Origin: Prochlorococcus sp. AG-347-K10
GTDB lineage: Bacteria; Cyanobacteriota; Cyanobacteriia; PCC-6307; Cyanobiaceae
Assembly (NCBI GenBank): GCA_003278955.1
Contig: QCCB01000003.1
Location: forward strand, 1 to 64,000
Reading direction: 5' to 3'
Length of the DNA: 64,000 nucleotides
The notes beneath the pieces are model-generated. The model was given only the letters and a program-made list of their open reading frames with translations. It was not told where the DNA came from and did no database searches. The translations under genes were made by a program, and so were the position numbers. Each line of letters opens with the position of its first letter. The stretch's first letter is position 1. Below, piece after piece: positions 27,295-37,765 of the stretch.

Positions 27295-29277
27295 TTAATC
27301 CTTAAAATTATACTTATCCGAAGTCAATAATTTCCAGTCTCCTTGTCCATTTAATTCTAAAATATTTTCGTGAAAATCTTTTAAGCTAGGTCTATGTCCA
27401 ACACTTATTAAAGAAAGTTCTCGTTCCTTTAGTAGACTATATAGTTTTTTTTCAGTGTTAATATCTAAAGCACTTGTTGCTTCATCAAGTACTGCAAATC
27501 TTGGAGAATTTAGTAACAGTCTTGCAAAAGCTAATCTTTGTTGCTCGCCTAGGGAAAGAATTCGTGGCCAATCTTGTTTGATATCAAGATTAGGATACCG
27601 ATCCACTAAGGTTTTTAAATTTACTTCATGTAGTACAGAAGTAAGATGTTCATCACTAAATTTCTTAACTTCTGTGGGATAACATAATTGTTCTCTTAAA
27701 GAACCCAGTAACATATATGGTTTTTGAGGTATGAATAATAATTCCCCAATTTTTGGTTTTTTAATTACTCCTTGATCGGGTTCCCATAAACCACTAATCA
27801 TTCTTAGTAAAGATGTTTTTCCGCACCCAGATGGTCCTACAACCAAAAGTGATTGATTAGTGTCGATGCTTAAATTTAAATTTTTAATGATTGTTTTATT
27901 TGATCCTGGTGGGCAAAGGTCAGCATTATTAATAAGAATTGAGGGGTAATCTGAAATAACATTTTGATTGTTTGTTGGGTTGGTTTGACTAATGGATTCA
28001 ACTTTTGATTGGAATCCTTCTAATCTGCCAATGCCAGCAGTAAATTTTGCAAGTTCTTCGATTTGATTAACAATAAAAAATAACGAACCTTCAACCATTC
28101 CAAATGCAAAGCTTGCCTGAATAAAGCGTCCATAATCAATATCACCTCTAAAGTAAGGGATTGCCATTATTAGATATGGAAAGAAATTTCCAGCATAATT
28201 AATGGATCTTCTCATGACGTCTATTATTACTCTCCAAATAATCAGTAAATTAAAGTTTCTCACCACTTCTCCTAATCGCCTTTCAGTTTCACTTCGCTCA
28301 GGATTCTCCCCAGAGTAAAAGGCTATTGATTCAGCATTATCTCTAATATGAACTAAGCCATATCGAAAATCTGCTTCATATCTGAGTTGGTCAAAGTCAA
28401 TCTTTACAAGATTTTTTCCAGCAATTAAAAGGATAGAAGTTGCAAATGCAGCGTAACCGAATAAAGAAAAAGTAAGTGTTGTACTAATACTCCATAAAAT
28501 AAGAATATTAAGTGAAAATGTTAGTAGGGCATCAAAAATACCTAATGTGAAAGAAAGACTTTGACCGGTAAAAGCTCGAGTATCATCTGTTATTCTTTGA
28601 TCAGGATTATCTACATCGGTTTGTTCTTCATCATTGGGATTTAATTGGTAATAGGCTTTATTAGTCATATAATCTTTGACTAAACTTTTTGAAAGCCATT
28701 CTCTCCAAATTATTCCTAATTTATATGTAAAAAATATTTGGGAAACACGTATAGGTAGAGCCACAGCGAAACAACAAGCGTAAATCCCTAATATCCGATA
28801 AAACCCATCTTCTTGTTTTTCTACTAAAGCATTTGTTAAATCTCTTGCTATGAAACCAATACCTGCGTTTATTCCGTTTACAGCTAAAAGCATTAATACA
28901 ATTATCGCAAGGAATAACCAATGTAACCATCTTCGGTTTTTTAATTGACGTCTCAAGCTAAAAAAGCTGCCTGATCCAATTAGAAATAAGGCAGAGAAAA
29001 GCAATCCCCAGCTACCAGCCCAAATCGAATTGACAGTACTTACCACACCTCCAAAATACTTTTCAAGAAATATTGGTTGAAGGTTTTCAAAAAAACTTAT
29101 TATGCCTGTAAGACCAACAAGTACTACTCCACCAACACAAAATAAAAGAGAAATCAAAAGCCATATGAATTGAAGTCCATTGCATTGATCTATTGGAAGA
29201 AAAAATGGCTGAGATAGCTTCCTTAATTTTTGTAGTTGGTATAATATTTTGGATTTATTATTAACTACTTTATTCAT
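27295..29277 (-). CDS. ABC transporter, fused permease/ATPase (SbmA/BacA-like, ABCD type)
   Basis: The 660-aa half-transporter has an N-terminal membrane domain of about six helices (residues 35-420) and a C-terminal nucleotide-binding domain. The membrane domain contains EEQTDVDNPDQRITDD, the EAA-like/linker typical of the SbmA/BacA and peroxisomal ABCD family. Walker A GPSGCGKTSLL is near residue 480, the signature LSLGEQQRLAFARLL near 575, and Walker B FAVLDEATSALD follows. It presumably homodimerises. Substrates in the family range from peptides to vitamin B12 and acyl-CoA; none can be assigned here. ATG start at 29277. It runs with the genes upstream (def, HIT, small protein) and hli downstream on the minus strand. 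Confidence 0.9.
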   Translation of the reverse strand: MNKVVNNKSKILYQLQKLRKLSQPFFLPIDQCNGLQFIWLLISLLFCVGGVVLVGLTGIISFFENLQPIFLEKYFGGVVSTVNSIWAGSWGLLFSALFLIGSGSFFSLRRQLKNRRWLHWLFLAIIVLMLLAVNGINAGIGFIARDLTNALVEKQEDGFYRILGIYACCFAVALPIRVSQIFFTYKLGIIWREWLSKSLVKDYMTNKAYYQLNPNDEEQTDVDNPDQRITDDTRAFTGQSLSFTLGIFDALLTFSLNILILWSISTTLTFSLFGYAAFATSILLIAGKNLVKIDFDQLRYEADFRYGLVHIRDNAESIAFYSGENPERSETERRLGEVVRNFNLLIIWRVIIDVMRRSINYAGNFFPYLIMAIPYFRGDIDYGRFIQASFAFGMVEGSLFFIVNQIEELAKFTAGIGRLEGFQSKVESISQTNPTNNQNVISDYPSILINNADLCPPGSNKTIIKNLNLSIDTNQSLLVVGPSGCGKTSLLRMISGLWEPDQGVIKKPKIGELLFIPQKPYMLLGSLREQLCYPTEVKKFSDEHLTSVLHEVNLKTLVDRYPNLDIKQDWPRILSLGEQQRLAFARLLLNSPRFAVLDEATSALDINTEKKLYSLLKERELSLISVGHRPSLKDFHENILELNGQGDWKLLTSDKYNFKD

Positions 29278-29319
29278 TACTCGACTAGTTTTATAGAATA
29301 AATTATAACTTTTAGCAGT

Positions 29320-29598
29320 CTATTGACCAAAGCCAATAAATGAAAGTGCCCAGTCAGGTAAATTTAAATAATTTAGGATTGTTGTATCAAATTCATGAAC
29401 TTTTGGAAAACATTTATCTAACACCCACCATAAGAGAAAAGGTAGATTAAATAAAATTTGTAATTGCCATTTATAAGTTAAAACGTTCCATATTTTTATT
29501 AATTTAGTTTTGAGAGAATCGTCTAGATCTTCCCAATTTTTTGAGACTAAATTGAATAAATTTTTGGATTTTGTATTTAAGGAATCTGGTGTATTCAT
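29320..29598 (-). CDS. Hypothetical 92-aa membrane-associated protein
   Basis: Not a family I recognise. The N-terminal 40 residues are polar and helical (NLVSKNWEDLDDSLKTKLIKIW), then one Trp-rich hydrophobic stretch, about residues 44-63 (WQLQILFNLPFLLWWVLDKCF), then FDTTILNYLNLPDWALSFIGFGQ. It may be a monotopic or single-pass protein. It lies 42 bp upstream of the ABC transporter and 46 bp downstream of the HIT gene on the same strand, so it may be an accessory of the transporter; this is position-based only. ATG start at 29598. Confidence 0.7.
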   Translation of the reverse strand: MNTPDSLNTKSKNLFNLVSKNWEDLDDSLKTKLIKIWNVLTYKWQLQILFNLPFLLWWVLDKCFPKVHEFDTTILNYLNLPDWALSFIGFGQ

Positions 29599-29644
29599 TA
29601 TGTTTTTATTTATTTATAACCCATAAACTTTTCTTTCGAGAGTT

Positions 29645-29986
29645 TTAACCTGGGGGCCAATTCATTTTTCTTCCAGATAAAAAATGAATATGTAAATGAA
29701 AAACTGTTTGTCCCGATTCTGCTCCAGTATTAATTACTGTTCTCCAATTAGTTAAATTTTTTGATTTAGCTATTTTGCTACCAACAAAAAGTAAATGCCC
29801 TAACAAATTTGCATCCTCTTCAATACAATATAGTAGGCTGATAATTGGCTTTTTTGGAATCACTAAAAAATGAACTGGTGCTTGCGCTTGGATATCGTTA
29901 AAAGCAATACATAACTCATCTTCATAAAGCTTATCGCAGGGTATTTCTTCATTAATTATTTTTTGAAATATTGTAGTTTCAGTCAT
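29645..29986 (-). CDS. HIT family hydrolase (HinT-like)
   Basis: The 113-aa protein has the histidine-triad motif FHLHIHFLSGR, with H97, H99 and H101. The family N-terminus is TIFQKIINEEIPCDKLYED. HinT proteins hydrolyse nucleoside 5'-phosphoramidates such as AMP-lysine. Length is normal. ATG at 29986 is only 4 bp from the def stop, so translation is probably coupled. The C-terminus (NWPPG) matches the bacterial HinT ending. Confidence 0.93.
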   Translation of the reverse strand: MTETTIFQKIINEEIPCDKLYEDELCIAFNDIQAQAPVHFLVIPKKPIISLLYCIEEDANLLGHLLFVGSKIAKSKNLTNWRTVINTGAESGQTVFHLHIHFLSGRKMNWPPG

Positions 29987-29990
29987 TAGA

Positions 29991-30596
29991 TTAATTAATA
30001 GAAATTACATCTTCTTCGTTAAACCCTTCCTTTATAAGTTCTTTGTTTAAATCATCTTTTGATGTAACTCTATCAACAAATAGTATTCCGTTTAAATGAT
30101 CCATTTCATGTTGAATACACCTCGCTAGAAGTCCATCGGCTTTCATTTTACGTGGTCTACCCATTTCATCCCTAAATTTTAATTTAATAGTTGATGGTCT
30201 TACTACATTCAAATAGACGCCAGGTATACTCAAACAGCCTTCTTCGTATGAATTAAGAGTTGTTCCAAAGTCTGTAATTTCTGGATTGATTAATATTAAA
30301 GGTTCTGCTGCTGAATCTTCAAAATTTACATCTATCACAAGAAGCTCCTTGTTGATACCAATTTGAGGTGCGGCAAGTCCAATTCCTTTAGCTGCATACA
30401 TGCTTTGAAGCATTTCTCTAGCAAGTTTTCTAATCGATTCGTCAACTTTAGTGATTCTTATGGAATTTTTTCTCAATACATCATCACCAAGTTTATAAAT
30501 GTCTAGAGATGGCTTACCTGTTTGTTCTTTTGCAATTTTTTCTGAGCTTCCACTTGTTCTTGACTTTTTTGCAAGTTGTGAAAAATGGTTTGCCAC
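29991..30596 (-). CDS. def: Peptide deformylase
   Basis: The 201-aa iron/zinc metalloenzyme removes formyl from nascent N-terminal methionine. All three motifs are intact: GIGLAAPQIG (Q78), EEGCLSIPG (metal ligand C121) and QHEMDH (H163, E164, H167). About 30 extra N-terminal Ser/Lys-rich residues precede the catalytic core, as in many cyanobacterial PDFs. ATG at 30596 is chosen; an internal start is possible because this extension is not required for the fold. It leads the minus-strand run def-HIT-small protein-ABC-hli. Confidence 0.96.
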   Translation of the reverse strand: MANHFSQLAKKSRTSGSSEKIAKEQTGKPSLDIYKLGDDVLRKNSIRITKVDESIRKLAREMLQSMYAAKGIGLAAPQIGINKELLVIDVNFEDSAAEPLILINPEITDFGTTLNSYEEGCLSIPGVYLNVVRPSTIKLKFRDEMGRPRKMKADGLLARCIQHEMDHLNGILFVDRVTSKDDLNKELIKEGFNEEDVISIN

Positions 30597-30669
30597 GTTA
30601 AAAAGTTTTTAATTAAGAGTTTAGCTATAAAAATACTAGCACTTTAATTTACTTTCTTTATATTTTTAA

Positions 30670-32595
30670 ATGAGTAATGATGATAAGTTAAAAGTTAGGC
30701 AAACTGAATTTAAAAAAAATGCTTACAAAGAATTAACTATTATTAGGGATACCATTTTTTGGATTGATGTTGATGGTGAAGGTCAAAATGAGAATGCTAT
30801 TTTTGCAAGACCATTTAATGATAAAGGGGCGTTTCCTCAGAAATTAACAAGTAATAAGCATAACATTAAAAATAATTTTCATGGATATGGTGGTAAATCA
30901 TATAAATGTATAAACTTTAAAAATAATTTTTATTTAATATGGATAGATCAGATTACTAAGGCATTATGGTTTCAAATTTTTAAAGAGGCAGCGTCAAATT
31001 ATAGAAGTCAAAATATGTATCTCGATTCAGTTCAAGAACCTAGACAACTATCTAAATCAATTGATGGAAATTTCGATTCTTCATTTGTCATTTCTGAAAA
31101 AAATTTTTTGTATGGAATTTGCGAGATAAATAATAGAGATTATTTATTTTCTTTAAATTTAAAAAAAACTAAACAAGATATTCATCGAATTAAAAAATTT
31201 AAAAATTTTGCTGGAGAATTATCTTCTAATACTTCTGCTAGATTACTTTCTTGGATAGAGTGGGATTCTCCATATATGCCCTGGGACAAAAATGATCTGT
31301 TTTTTGCTCAAATAGATCTAGATGGAGAGTTACAAAAAATAAAAAAATTCTCAAATAAGCTTATAAATGCGGAAAAAAACGTTTCTTTTTTTCAACCCTA
31401 TTGGATAAGTGAAACACTTTTAGTATGTTCTGAAGATAGTTCTGGATGGTGGAATTTGTTATTTTTAGATATTAATGAAATTGAGAATATTTTTATTAAG
31501 AAAAGAGTAGAGAGAAATTTGCTTGAATATGGAGCACCACAATGGGTCTCCGGAATAACATTTTTTTCAGGGACTATAAAAAATTTATTTTGCCTAGCAA
31601 AAAAAGAAAATAATTTAATAGTGGAACAATATAAAGATCTTAAATTTGTTAAGGAATTTTCTACTCCTTTTACTTCAATAAGTGATTTCAGTGTTTTTCG
31701 AAAAAAAGTTCTTTTAAAAGGTTATGGATCCGATTTTTTGGGAATTGTATTTGAAATTGATTTTGAAAAAAAATTTTTATCAAATTTTTCTGAGCAGATA
31801 TTTGTTGATCAGATAAAAGACTGTTCAAAACCTGAAACATTTTGGTTTAAAGGTTTTGATGATCAATCTACTCATTCTTTTCTTTATAAGCCGCTTGTTG
31901 AAAATTTCAGAAAGCCACCGCTCCTTGTTAGAGCTCATAGCGGACCAACTTCATTTTTTGATGGATCATATAATTCCGAAGTTCAATATTGGACGACGAA
32001 GGGATTTTTTGTTGCTGAAGTTAATTATGGAGGATCATCAGGATTTGGCAAAGCATATAGAGAGAGGTTGAATTATAAATGGGGCATTGTTGATTCTTAT
32101 GATTGCAAAGCACTAGCTCTTGAATTGATTAAATCAAATCAAGTTGACAGTGAAAAAGTAGTAATTTTTGGGAATAGTGCTGGTGGGTTAACTGCCTTGA
32201 ATTGTTTATTATATGGGTCTATTTTTACAGCAGCAATTTGTAAATATCCTGTTATTGATTTGAATGATATGCATTACAACACTCATAGGTTTGAAAAAGA
32301 TTATTTAAATTCTTTGGTAGGAAATTATGAAAAAAACTATGATGACTATATAAATAGATCACCGATAAACCATATAAACAAAATAAAAAAACCTATCTTA
32401 TTGTTTCATGGAAAAAAAGATACAGTTATTTCTTATAAACAAACTTTAAAAATTAAAGAAATTTTGATTCAGAAAAATAAATATTCAGAAGTTATTCTTT
32501 TTGATAATGAAGGGCATGGTTTTAGAAATATTGAAAATAAAGAAGTGGTAATGCAAAAATCTCAGGAATTTTTAAAAAATGCTTTGAAAATTTAA
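30670..32595 (+). CDS. Prolyl oligopeptidase family (S9) peptidase
   Basis: The 641-aa protein has an N-terminal beta-propeller-like part (about residues 20-370) and a C-terminal alpha/beta hydrolase. The catalytic serine is S503 in FGNSAGGLTAL. The acid is probably D near 581 (FHGKKDTVI) and the histidine near 617 (NEGHGFR). RAHSGPTSFFDGSYNSEVQYW and GGSSGFGKAYRERLNYKWG are typical S9C acylaminoacyl-peptidase/DPP features. No signal peptide is visible, so it is probably cytosolic peptide turnover. ATG start at 30670. Its end overlaps sufS by 4 bp, convergent. Confidence 0.9.
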   Translation: MSNDDKLKVRQTEFKKNAYKELTIIRDTIFWIDVDGEGQNENAIFARPFNDKGAFPQKLTSNKHNIKNNFHGYGGKSYKCINFKNNFYLIWIDQITKALWFQIFKEAASNYRSQNMYLDSVQEPRQLSKSIDGNFDSSFVISEKNFLYGICEINNRDYLFSLNLKKTKQDIHRIKKFKNFAGELSSNTSARLLSWIEWDSPYMPWDKNDLFFAQIDLDGELQKIKKFSNKLINAEKNVSFFQPYWISETLLVCSEDSSGWWNLLFLDINEIENIFIKKRVERNLLEYGAPQWVSGITFFSGTIKNLFCLAKKENNLIVEQYKDLKFVKEFSTPFTSISDFSVFRKKVLLKGYGSDFLGIVFEIDFEKKFLSNFSEQIFVDQIKDCSKPETFWFKGFDDQSTHSFLYKPLVENFRKPPLLVRAHSGPTSFFDGSYNSEVQYWTTKGFFVAEVNYGGSSGFGKAYRERLNYKWGIVDSYDCKALALELIKSNQVDSEKVVIFGNSAGGLTALNCLLYGSIFTAAICKYPVIDLNDMHYNTHRFEKDYLNSLVGNYEKNYDDYINRSPINHINKIKKPILLFHGKKDTVISYKQTLKIKEILIQKNKYSEVILFDNEGHGFRNIENKEVVMQKSQEFLKNALKI

Positions 32596-33845
32596 GAATT
32601 GATTTTTAGAAAATCAATAGTATCTTTTAATTTTTCTATAAACATATCAATTTCCTCCTTATTGGTTGTGAAATTCATGCTGATTCTAGCTGTTGATTTA
32701 ATTCCAATGTATCTGTGAAGAGGTTGACAGCAATGGTGACCACTTCTGATGCAAATTCCTTTTGAATCAAGAATTTCAGCAATATCATTTGAATGTATAT
32801 TTTGTATATAAAAGGTGGCAAGAGAGGCTCTGTGTGGATCTATCTCCGGCGATGGACCTATGATTTCAATATTTTCTATTTGGTTTAATTTGTCAAATAA
32901 ATATTTAGTAATATTCTTTTCGTATTCATGAATTTCATTCAATCCAATATTACTAATATAATTAATTGCTTCTGCAAGACCTATTGCTTCTGCAATGGCT
33001 GGAGTTCCAGCTTCAAATTTATGTGGTAGCTCTGCCCAAGTACTTGTCTCTTCAAAAACATCTTGAATCATTTCGCCACCTCCAAAGAGAGGAGGAATTT
33101 TTTCTAGGATTTCCTTTCTTGACCAGAGGAAACCAATACCTGTAGGACCGCATAGTTTATGTCCTGATCCAGCTAAAAAATCTATATTAAGATCTATCAC
33201 ATCCAGTTTTTGATGAGCCAAACTTTGGCATGCATCTATTAATACTAAAGAACCTTTTTGTTTAGCTAATTTAGTGATTTCTTTGATTGGATTACAGCAA
33301 CCTAGAGTATTACTAACATGTACCAGGCTAACAAGTTTAGTTCTAGATGTTAGTTTTGATTTAAAGTCGTCTATATCTAATTTCCCATCTTTATCTATAC
33401 CTATAAATTTTAATTTGCATTTATTTTTTGCTGCAACCATTTGCCATGGAACTATATTGCTATGATGCTCCATTATTGATAAGAGAATTTCATCGTTTTC
33501 TTTTAATGAATATTCGCCCCATGATCTAGCTACTAGATTGATTGCCTCAGTAGCATTTCTTGTGAAAATAATTTCTTTTGCCGAATTCGCTTCTATGTAT
33601 TTGCTAATTAAATATCTCGCATTTTCAAATTCTTCTGTTGCTTTAGCACTTAATTGATGTGCCCCTCTATGTACATTGGCATTAAAGTTTTTGTAATATT
33701 CATCAATTTTTTTTAAGACTTGTATAGGTTTTTGTGTGGTCGCAGCATGGTCTAAATAAATAATTTGATCATTACCTTTTAAGTTCTTATTTAAAAGAGG
33801 AAAGTCTTTCTTCGTGATTTCAGGGAAATTTTGAATCGTTTCCAT
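32592..33845 (-). CDS. sufS: Cysteine desulfurase SufS
   Basis: The 417-aa PLP enzyme supplies persulfide sulfur for Fe-S assembly by the SUF system. The PLP lysine is K230 (SGHKLCGPTG). The catalytic cysteine is in RSGHHCCQP (C372 or C373), the SufS/group II context. LDHAATTQKP and ATEAINLVA are standard. The ATG overlaps the sufD stop by one base (33845), so the two are translationally coupled. It is the last gene of sufB-C-D-S. No SufE or SufU follows in the window. Confidence 0.96.
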   Translation of the reverse strand: METIQNFPEITKKDFPLLNKNLKGNDQIIYLDHAATTQKPIQVLKKIDEYYKNFNANVHRGAHQLSAKATEEFENARYLISKYIEANSAKEIIFTRNATEAINLVARSWGEYSLKENDEILLSIMEHHSNIVPWQMVAAKNKCKLKFIGIDKDGKLDIDDFKSKLTSRTKLVSLVHVSNTLGCCNPIKEITKLAKQKGSLVLIDACQSLAHQKLDVIDLNIDFLAGSGHKLCGPTGIGFLWSRKEILEKIPPLFGGGEMIQDVFEETSTWAELPHKFEAGTPAIAEAIGLAEAINYISNIGLNEIHEYEKNITKYLFDKLNQIENIEIIGPSPEIDPHRASLATFYIQNIHSNDIAEILDSKGICIRSGHHCCQPLHRYIGIKSTARISMNFTTNKEEIDMFIEKLKDTIDFLKINS

Positions 33846-35062
33846 TAATTCTCATTTAAAAGTTTATCAAGCAAATCCCATCTATCTTTTGAAATGGGAA
33901 TAAATGAAATTATTTCTTGAAAGTAAGAACTTAATTGTAGTTTACTTGCTTCTGCTAATGTGACCCCTCTTGTTCGCATATAAAAAAGTTCTTCTTCATT
34001 GAGTTGCGAAATTGTAGCTCCATGTTTGCATTTGACATCATCAGCAATTATTTCTAATTGAGGTTTGGTATCTATTTGTGCGAGATTTGACAAAAGTAAA
34101 TTTCTGCTTAATTGGGAAGCATCAGTTCTCTGGGCAATTTTTGGAACTATTATCGAACCTTCAAATATTGCATGTGATCTATCATCAGCAAGTGATTTAT
34201 TAATTTGATCTAGAAATCCATCTGGGCCATTAAATTCTATTTTTGTATAGGTTGAAATTTGCTCATCTTTTTTTGTTATTTGCATTCCTTTGATATTTGT
34301 CTTAGCGTTTCCCGCAGATTGTTTAATATTGATTTCAAATCTCGCATAATTGAATTTGAAATGTAAAGATCCTAAATTGTATGTACTATTTTTTTGTTGA
34401 ATTACATTGAGAGAATTTAATAGATTGGATCTGTTTTCACCATAAGAAACAACACCATGATTTACATAACTATTTTCTTTCAAGCAAAAGAAAGTTGTTT
34501 GAGATAATGAAGAGTTTTCTTTGCCAAGATTAACTTGTAATAATTCAACATCACAATTCTTTTCTAAAAATATTACGAGGGTTTTTGCGCTTAGAGAATT
34601 ACTTGATGCATGACTAAAAATTTCAATAGGAGGAATTTTTGATCCATTTATTTTTAATCCCAAAATATTATTTTTACAACTTAAAGACAGATTTAGTAGT
34701 TCACTCCAATTTTCGTTTTGCTTAAAAAAAGATATTTGTTCCTTGATATAATTTTGTAATTCATCTTCACTTAATTGCTGTATTGAATAATTTTTCTCTA
34801 TTAATTTAATTTGGCAATTCTCACCAATTATTAATCTAATAGTACTTTGAGAATTTTTCGGATATGGAATATCAAATTTTGAATCTTTTTCATTAATTGA
34901 GTAATCTAAAAAGTTTGACAATTTTGATTTATTTGAAAGTCTCCATAGTTCACTTTTAGGATTAGGGAGAGGGCTTGATTGTAATTTATGAAGACAGATT
35001 TTTTGTATTTCTGTTTGGTTGTCATTCGATTTATTAGTTTTTATTTTTTCAATAATTTCCAT
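33845..35062 (-). CDS. sufD: Fe-S cluster assembly protein SufD
   Basis: The 405-aa protein is a scaffold partner of SufB and SufC. The C-terminal beta-helix core contains FEGSIIVPKIAQRTDASQLSRNLLLS (read in parts), KPQLEIIADDVKCKHGAT and EELFYMRTRGV, the SufD signatures (SufB has [19 protein letters not shown]). The His in CKHGAT is present. The N-terminal part is divergent and Lys/Asn-rich, as expected for this AT-rich genome. ATG at 35062 is 4 bp from the sufC stop. Confidence 0.94.
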   Translation of the reverse strand: MEIIEKIKTNKSNDNQTEIQKICLHKLQSSPLPNPKSELWRLSNKSKLSNFLDYSINEKDSKFDIPYPKNSQSTIRLIIGENCQIKLIEKNYSIQQLSEDELQNYIKEQISFFKQNENWSELLNLSLSCKNNILGLKINGSKIPPIEIFSHASSNSLSAKTLVIFLEKNCDVELLQVNLGKENSSLSQTTFFCLKENSYVNHGVVSYGENRSNLLNSLNVIQQKNSTYNLGSLHFKFNYARFEINIKQSAGNAKTNIKGMQITKKDEQISTYTKIEFNGPDGFLDQINKSLADDRSHAIFEGSIIVPKIAQRTDASQLSRNLLLSNLAQIDTKPQLEIIADDVKCKHGATISQLNEEELFYMRTRGVTLAEASKLQLSSYFQEIISFIPISKDRWDLLDKLLNEN

Positions 35063-35066
35063 TTTT

Positions 35067-35852
35067 TTAGGTCTTTTTTATAAAGTTATCAGTCCATTCA
35101 TAACCTTTTTCCTCAAGCTCTAGAGCAAGATCACTCTCACCAGTTTTTATTATTTGTCCGTCTGACATAACATGGACATAATTTGGTTTAATTTCATCTA
35201 ATAATCTTTGATAGTGGGTAATAAGTATAATTCCAGTCTGTGCATTAGATATTTTTTTAATTCCTGATGCCACTATTCTTAGAGCATCGATATCTAGACC
35301 AGAATCGGTCTCATCTAATATCGCTATCTTGGGCTCAAGTAAAGCCATTTGCAAAATCTCATTTCTTTTTTTTTCACCTCCGGAAAAGCCTTGATTAACA
35401 CTCCTTGATAGGAATGCGTGATCCATTTTCACAATTTCTAATTTTTCTTTAACTAATTCTTCAAAATCAAAAGTATCCAATTCTTCTTTGTTGAGGAATT
35501 TCCTTCTAGCATTAGTTGAAACTCTCAGAAACTCAAGATTACTTACACCTGGAATCTCAATTGGATATTGAAAACCAAGAAAAATTCCTGATTGAGATCT
35601 TTCTTCAGGTTCTAGAGAGTTGATGTTTTCACCTAAAAATTTAATGTCGCCATTTGTAATATTATACGACGGGTGTCCTGCAATGATTTTCGAAAGAGTA
35701 CTTTTGCCACATCCATTTCTTCCCATAATGGCATGGATTTCTCCGGGATAAACAGACAGTGAAACCCCTTTTAAAATTGGAAGATTATCAGTAGATGCAG
35801 AGAGATTTTCAACTTCTAAAATTGGATCTGATTCTTTCATTTTATTTTGCAT
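35067..35852 (-). CDS. sufC: Fe-S cluster assembly ATPase SufC
   Basis: The 261-aa soluble ABC-type ATPase powers the SufBCD scaffold. Walker A is GRNGCGKST (about residues 44-52), the signature is [13 protein letters not shown] and Walker B is [12 protein letters not shown]. The characteristic SufC segments [13 protein letters not shown] and [16 protein letters not shown] are present. Two in-frame ATGs exist (35852 and 35840, four codons apart); either gives a good N-terminus. It lies 21 bp downstream of sufB. Confidence 0.96.
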   Translation of the reverse strand: MQNKMKESDPILEVENLSASTDNLPILKGVSLSVYPGEIHAIMGRNGCGKSTLSKIIAGHPSYNITNGDIKFLGENINSLEPEERSQSGIFLGFQYPIEIPGVSNLEFLRVSTNARRKFLNKEELDTFDFEELVKEKLEIVKMDHAFLSRSVNQGFSGGEKKRNEILQMALLEPKIAILDETDSGLDIDALRIVASGIKKISNAQTGIILITHYQRLLDEIKPNYVHVMSDGQIIKTGESDLALELEEKGYEWTDNFIKKT

Positions 35853-35873
35853 TTCAGTTTAGAAATTGATTAA

Positions 35874-37316
35874 TTAACCTACTGATCCCTCTAGTTTAAG
35901 TGCCAGTAACTTATCCGCTTCAGCAGCAAATTCCATAGGTAATTGATTAAATACATCTCTGCAAAAACCGCTGACCATCATAGATACTGCCTCCTCAAAT
36001 TCTATACCTCTGCTTTGGAGATAAAAAAGTTGGTCTTCTGAGATTCTACATGTGCTTGCTTCATGCTCAATTTCAGAATTGGGTTGTTGAGATTTGATGT
36101 AAGGGAATGTATTTGCAGAAGCTTGATCCCCTATTAACATTGAATCACATTGACTGTAATTTCTTGATCCTGTAGCTTTTGTTCCCATTTTGACAAGACC
36201 TCTGTAGCTATTTTTTGAGTTACCTGCACTAATACCTTTGCTAACAATAGTTGATTTGGTCTTAGGGCCAATATGGATCATTTTTGTGCCAGTATCTGCT
36301 TGCTGAAGATTATTGGTGAGAGCCACTGAATAAAATTCTCCTACAGATTCTTCCCCTAATAGAAGACAGCTAGGATATTTCCATGTAATTGCAGACCCTG
36401 TTTCAACTTGAGACCAGCTAATTTTACTTCTCTTACCTAAACATTTTCCTCTCTTGGTGACAAAATTAAAAATTCCACCAACACCTTCTTCATCACCAGC
36501 GTACCAATTTTGCACTGTTGAATATTTTATTGAGGCGTCGTCTAATGCTACAAGCTCTACAACTGCTGCATGAAGGGTATTTGTATCAAACATTGGAGCT
36601 GTACAACCTTCTAGATAACTTACAGAACTTGATTCTTCAGCAATGATTAGTGTTCTTTCGAATTGTCCTGAATCTCCACTATTAATTCTGAAGTAGGAAG
36701 ATAGATCCATAGGGCAGGTAACACCTTTTGGGATATAAACAAAAGAACCATCACTAAAAACTGCAGAATTTAGTGCTGCAAAATAATTATCACTAGCGGG
36801 AACTACTGTACCTAAATATTTTTCAATCAAATCCGCGTGATTTTTTACTGCTTCACTAATTGAGCAAAATATAACTCCATGTTCAGCAAGTTCTTCTCTA
36901 AATGTTGTGGCTATAGAAACACTATCAAAGACAGCATCTACTGCTACATTTGTGAGTTTTTTTTGCTCCGTGAGGGGGATTCCTAATTTGTCAAAAGTCT
37001 CAAGAAGTTTGGGATCAACTTCATCTAAGCTAGAAATTTTTTCTTTTTGCTTTGGAGCAGAGTAATAAATAATATCTTGATAATCAATTTTTTTATATCC
37101 TAATGCTGCCCAATTTGGTTCTTTCATTTTTTGCCATTTTTTAAAGGCTTTTAATCTAAAATCAAGAAGAAATTCTGGCTCTTCTTTTTTCTGTGAAATT
37201 AATTTTATGATATCTTCATTTAATCCCTTTTCTATTTTTTCAGTTTCAATATCAGTAACGAAACCATATTTGTAAGGCTCTTTTACTACATCTTTAACTA
37301 AATTTTCGTTGACCAT
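35874..37316 (-). CDS. sufB: Fe-S cluster assembly protein SufB
   Basis: The 480-aa scaffold assembles [4Fe-4S] clusters with SufC and SufD. Typical segments are [45 protein letters not shown] and [22 protein letters not shown]. Length is normal. ATG at 37316 opens the operon sufB-sufC-sufD-sufS. In many cyanobacteria the divergent upstream gene is the repressor sufR. Here the divergent gene (37412) does not look like SufR, so control may differ. Confidence 0.97.
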   Translation of the reverse strand: MVNENLVKDVVKEPYKYGFVTDIETEKIEKGLNEDIIKLISQKKEEPEFLLDFRLKAFKKWQKMKEPNWAALGYKKIDYQDIIYYSAPKQKEKISSLDEVDPKLLETFDKLGIPLTEQKKLTNVAVDAVFDSVSIATTFREELAEHGVIFCSISEAVKNHADLIEKYLGTVVPASDNYFAALNSAVFSDGSFVYIPKGVTCPMDLSSYFRINSGDSGQFERTLIIAEESSSVSYLEGCTAPMFDTNTLHAAVVELVALDDASIKYSTVQNWYAGDEEGVGGIFNFVTKRGKCLGKRSKISWSQVETGSAITWKYPSCLLLGEESVGEFYSVALTNNLQQADTGTKMIHIGPKTKSTIVSKGISAGNSKNSYRGLVKMGTKATGSRNYSQCDSMLIGDQASANTFPYIKSQQPNSEIEHEASTCRISEDQLFYLQSRGIEFEEAVSMMVSGFCRDVFNQLPMEFAAEADKLLALKLEGSVG

Positions 37317-37411
37317 GTTATCAAAAATAACTTATTACAATTAGCTTTATATACTTTAACGAAAGATACCCCCAATATTGAGTTTTTTTCCTTTATTAAA
37401 ACTAAAAATTA

Positions 37412-37765
37412 ATGTCTAATCATCTTGATCACTTGTCTAACCCATTAAACATAGAAACTATTCAAGAAATTGAAAATCTTGATCTACCTATAATGCAGAA
37501 ACATCATTTAAGAATACTCGCTCATTGTCTTCAGATTGTAAAAATTATCAATGTAGATAATAGTTTGGAATATCAAAACAAAAACCCCCTCAGAGAATGG
37601 TGTGATAATCAATCCAAAAAATTTGATGATAAAAAATTTAGTGATCTTTTTTATGAGCAGATAGAAACTACTTCGAAAAAATTAATTATTTTTTCAAAAA
37701 AAATAGGTAAAAGCATTGAGGATTTAGAGATAGATGATTTAATACTTCTAGTTGAACAAAGTTGA
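37412..37765 (+). CDS. Hypothetical protein divergent from suf operon
   Basis: The 117-aa protein is not recognised. It is helical and charged, with MQKHHLRILAHCLQIVKII in the middle and two cysteines (in AHCLQ and EWCDNQ). There is no winged-helix or Fe-S cysteine cluster, so it is not a normal SufR repressor. It starts 95 bp from the sufB ATG on the other strand, the place where sufR sits in other cyanobacteria. A role linked to Fe-S assembly is only suggested by position. ATG start at 37412. Confidence 0.75.
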   Translation: MSNHLDHLSNPLNIETIQEIENLDLPIMQKHHLRILAHCLQIVKIINVDNSLEYQNKNPLREWCDNQSKKFDDKKFSDLFYEQIETTSKKLIIFSKKIGKSIEDLEIDDLILLVEQS

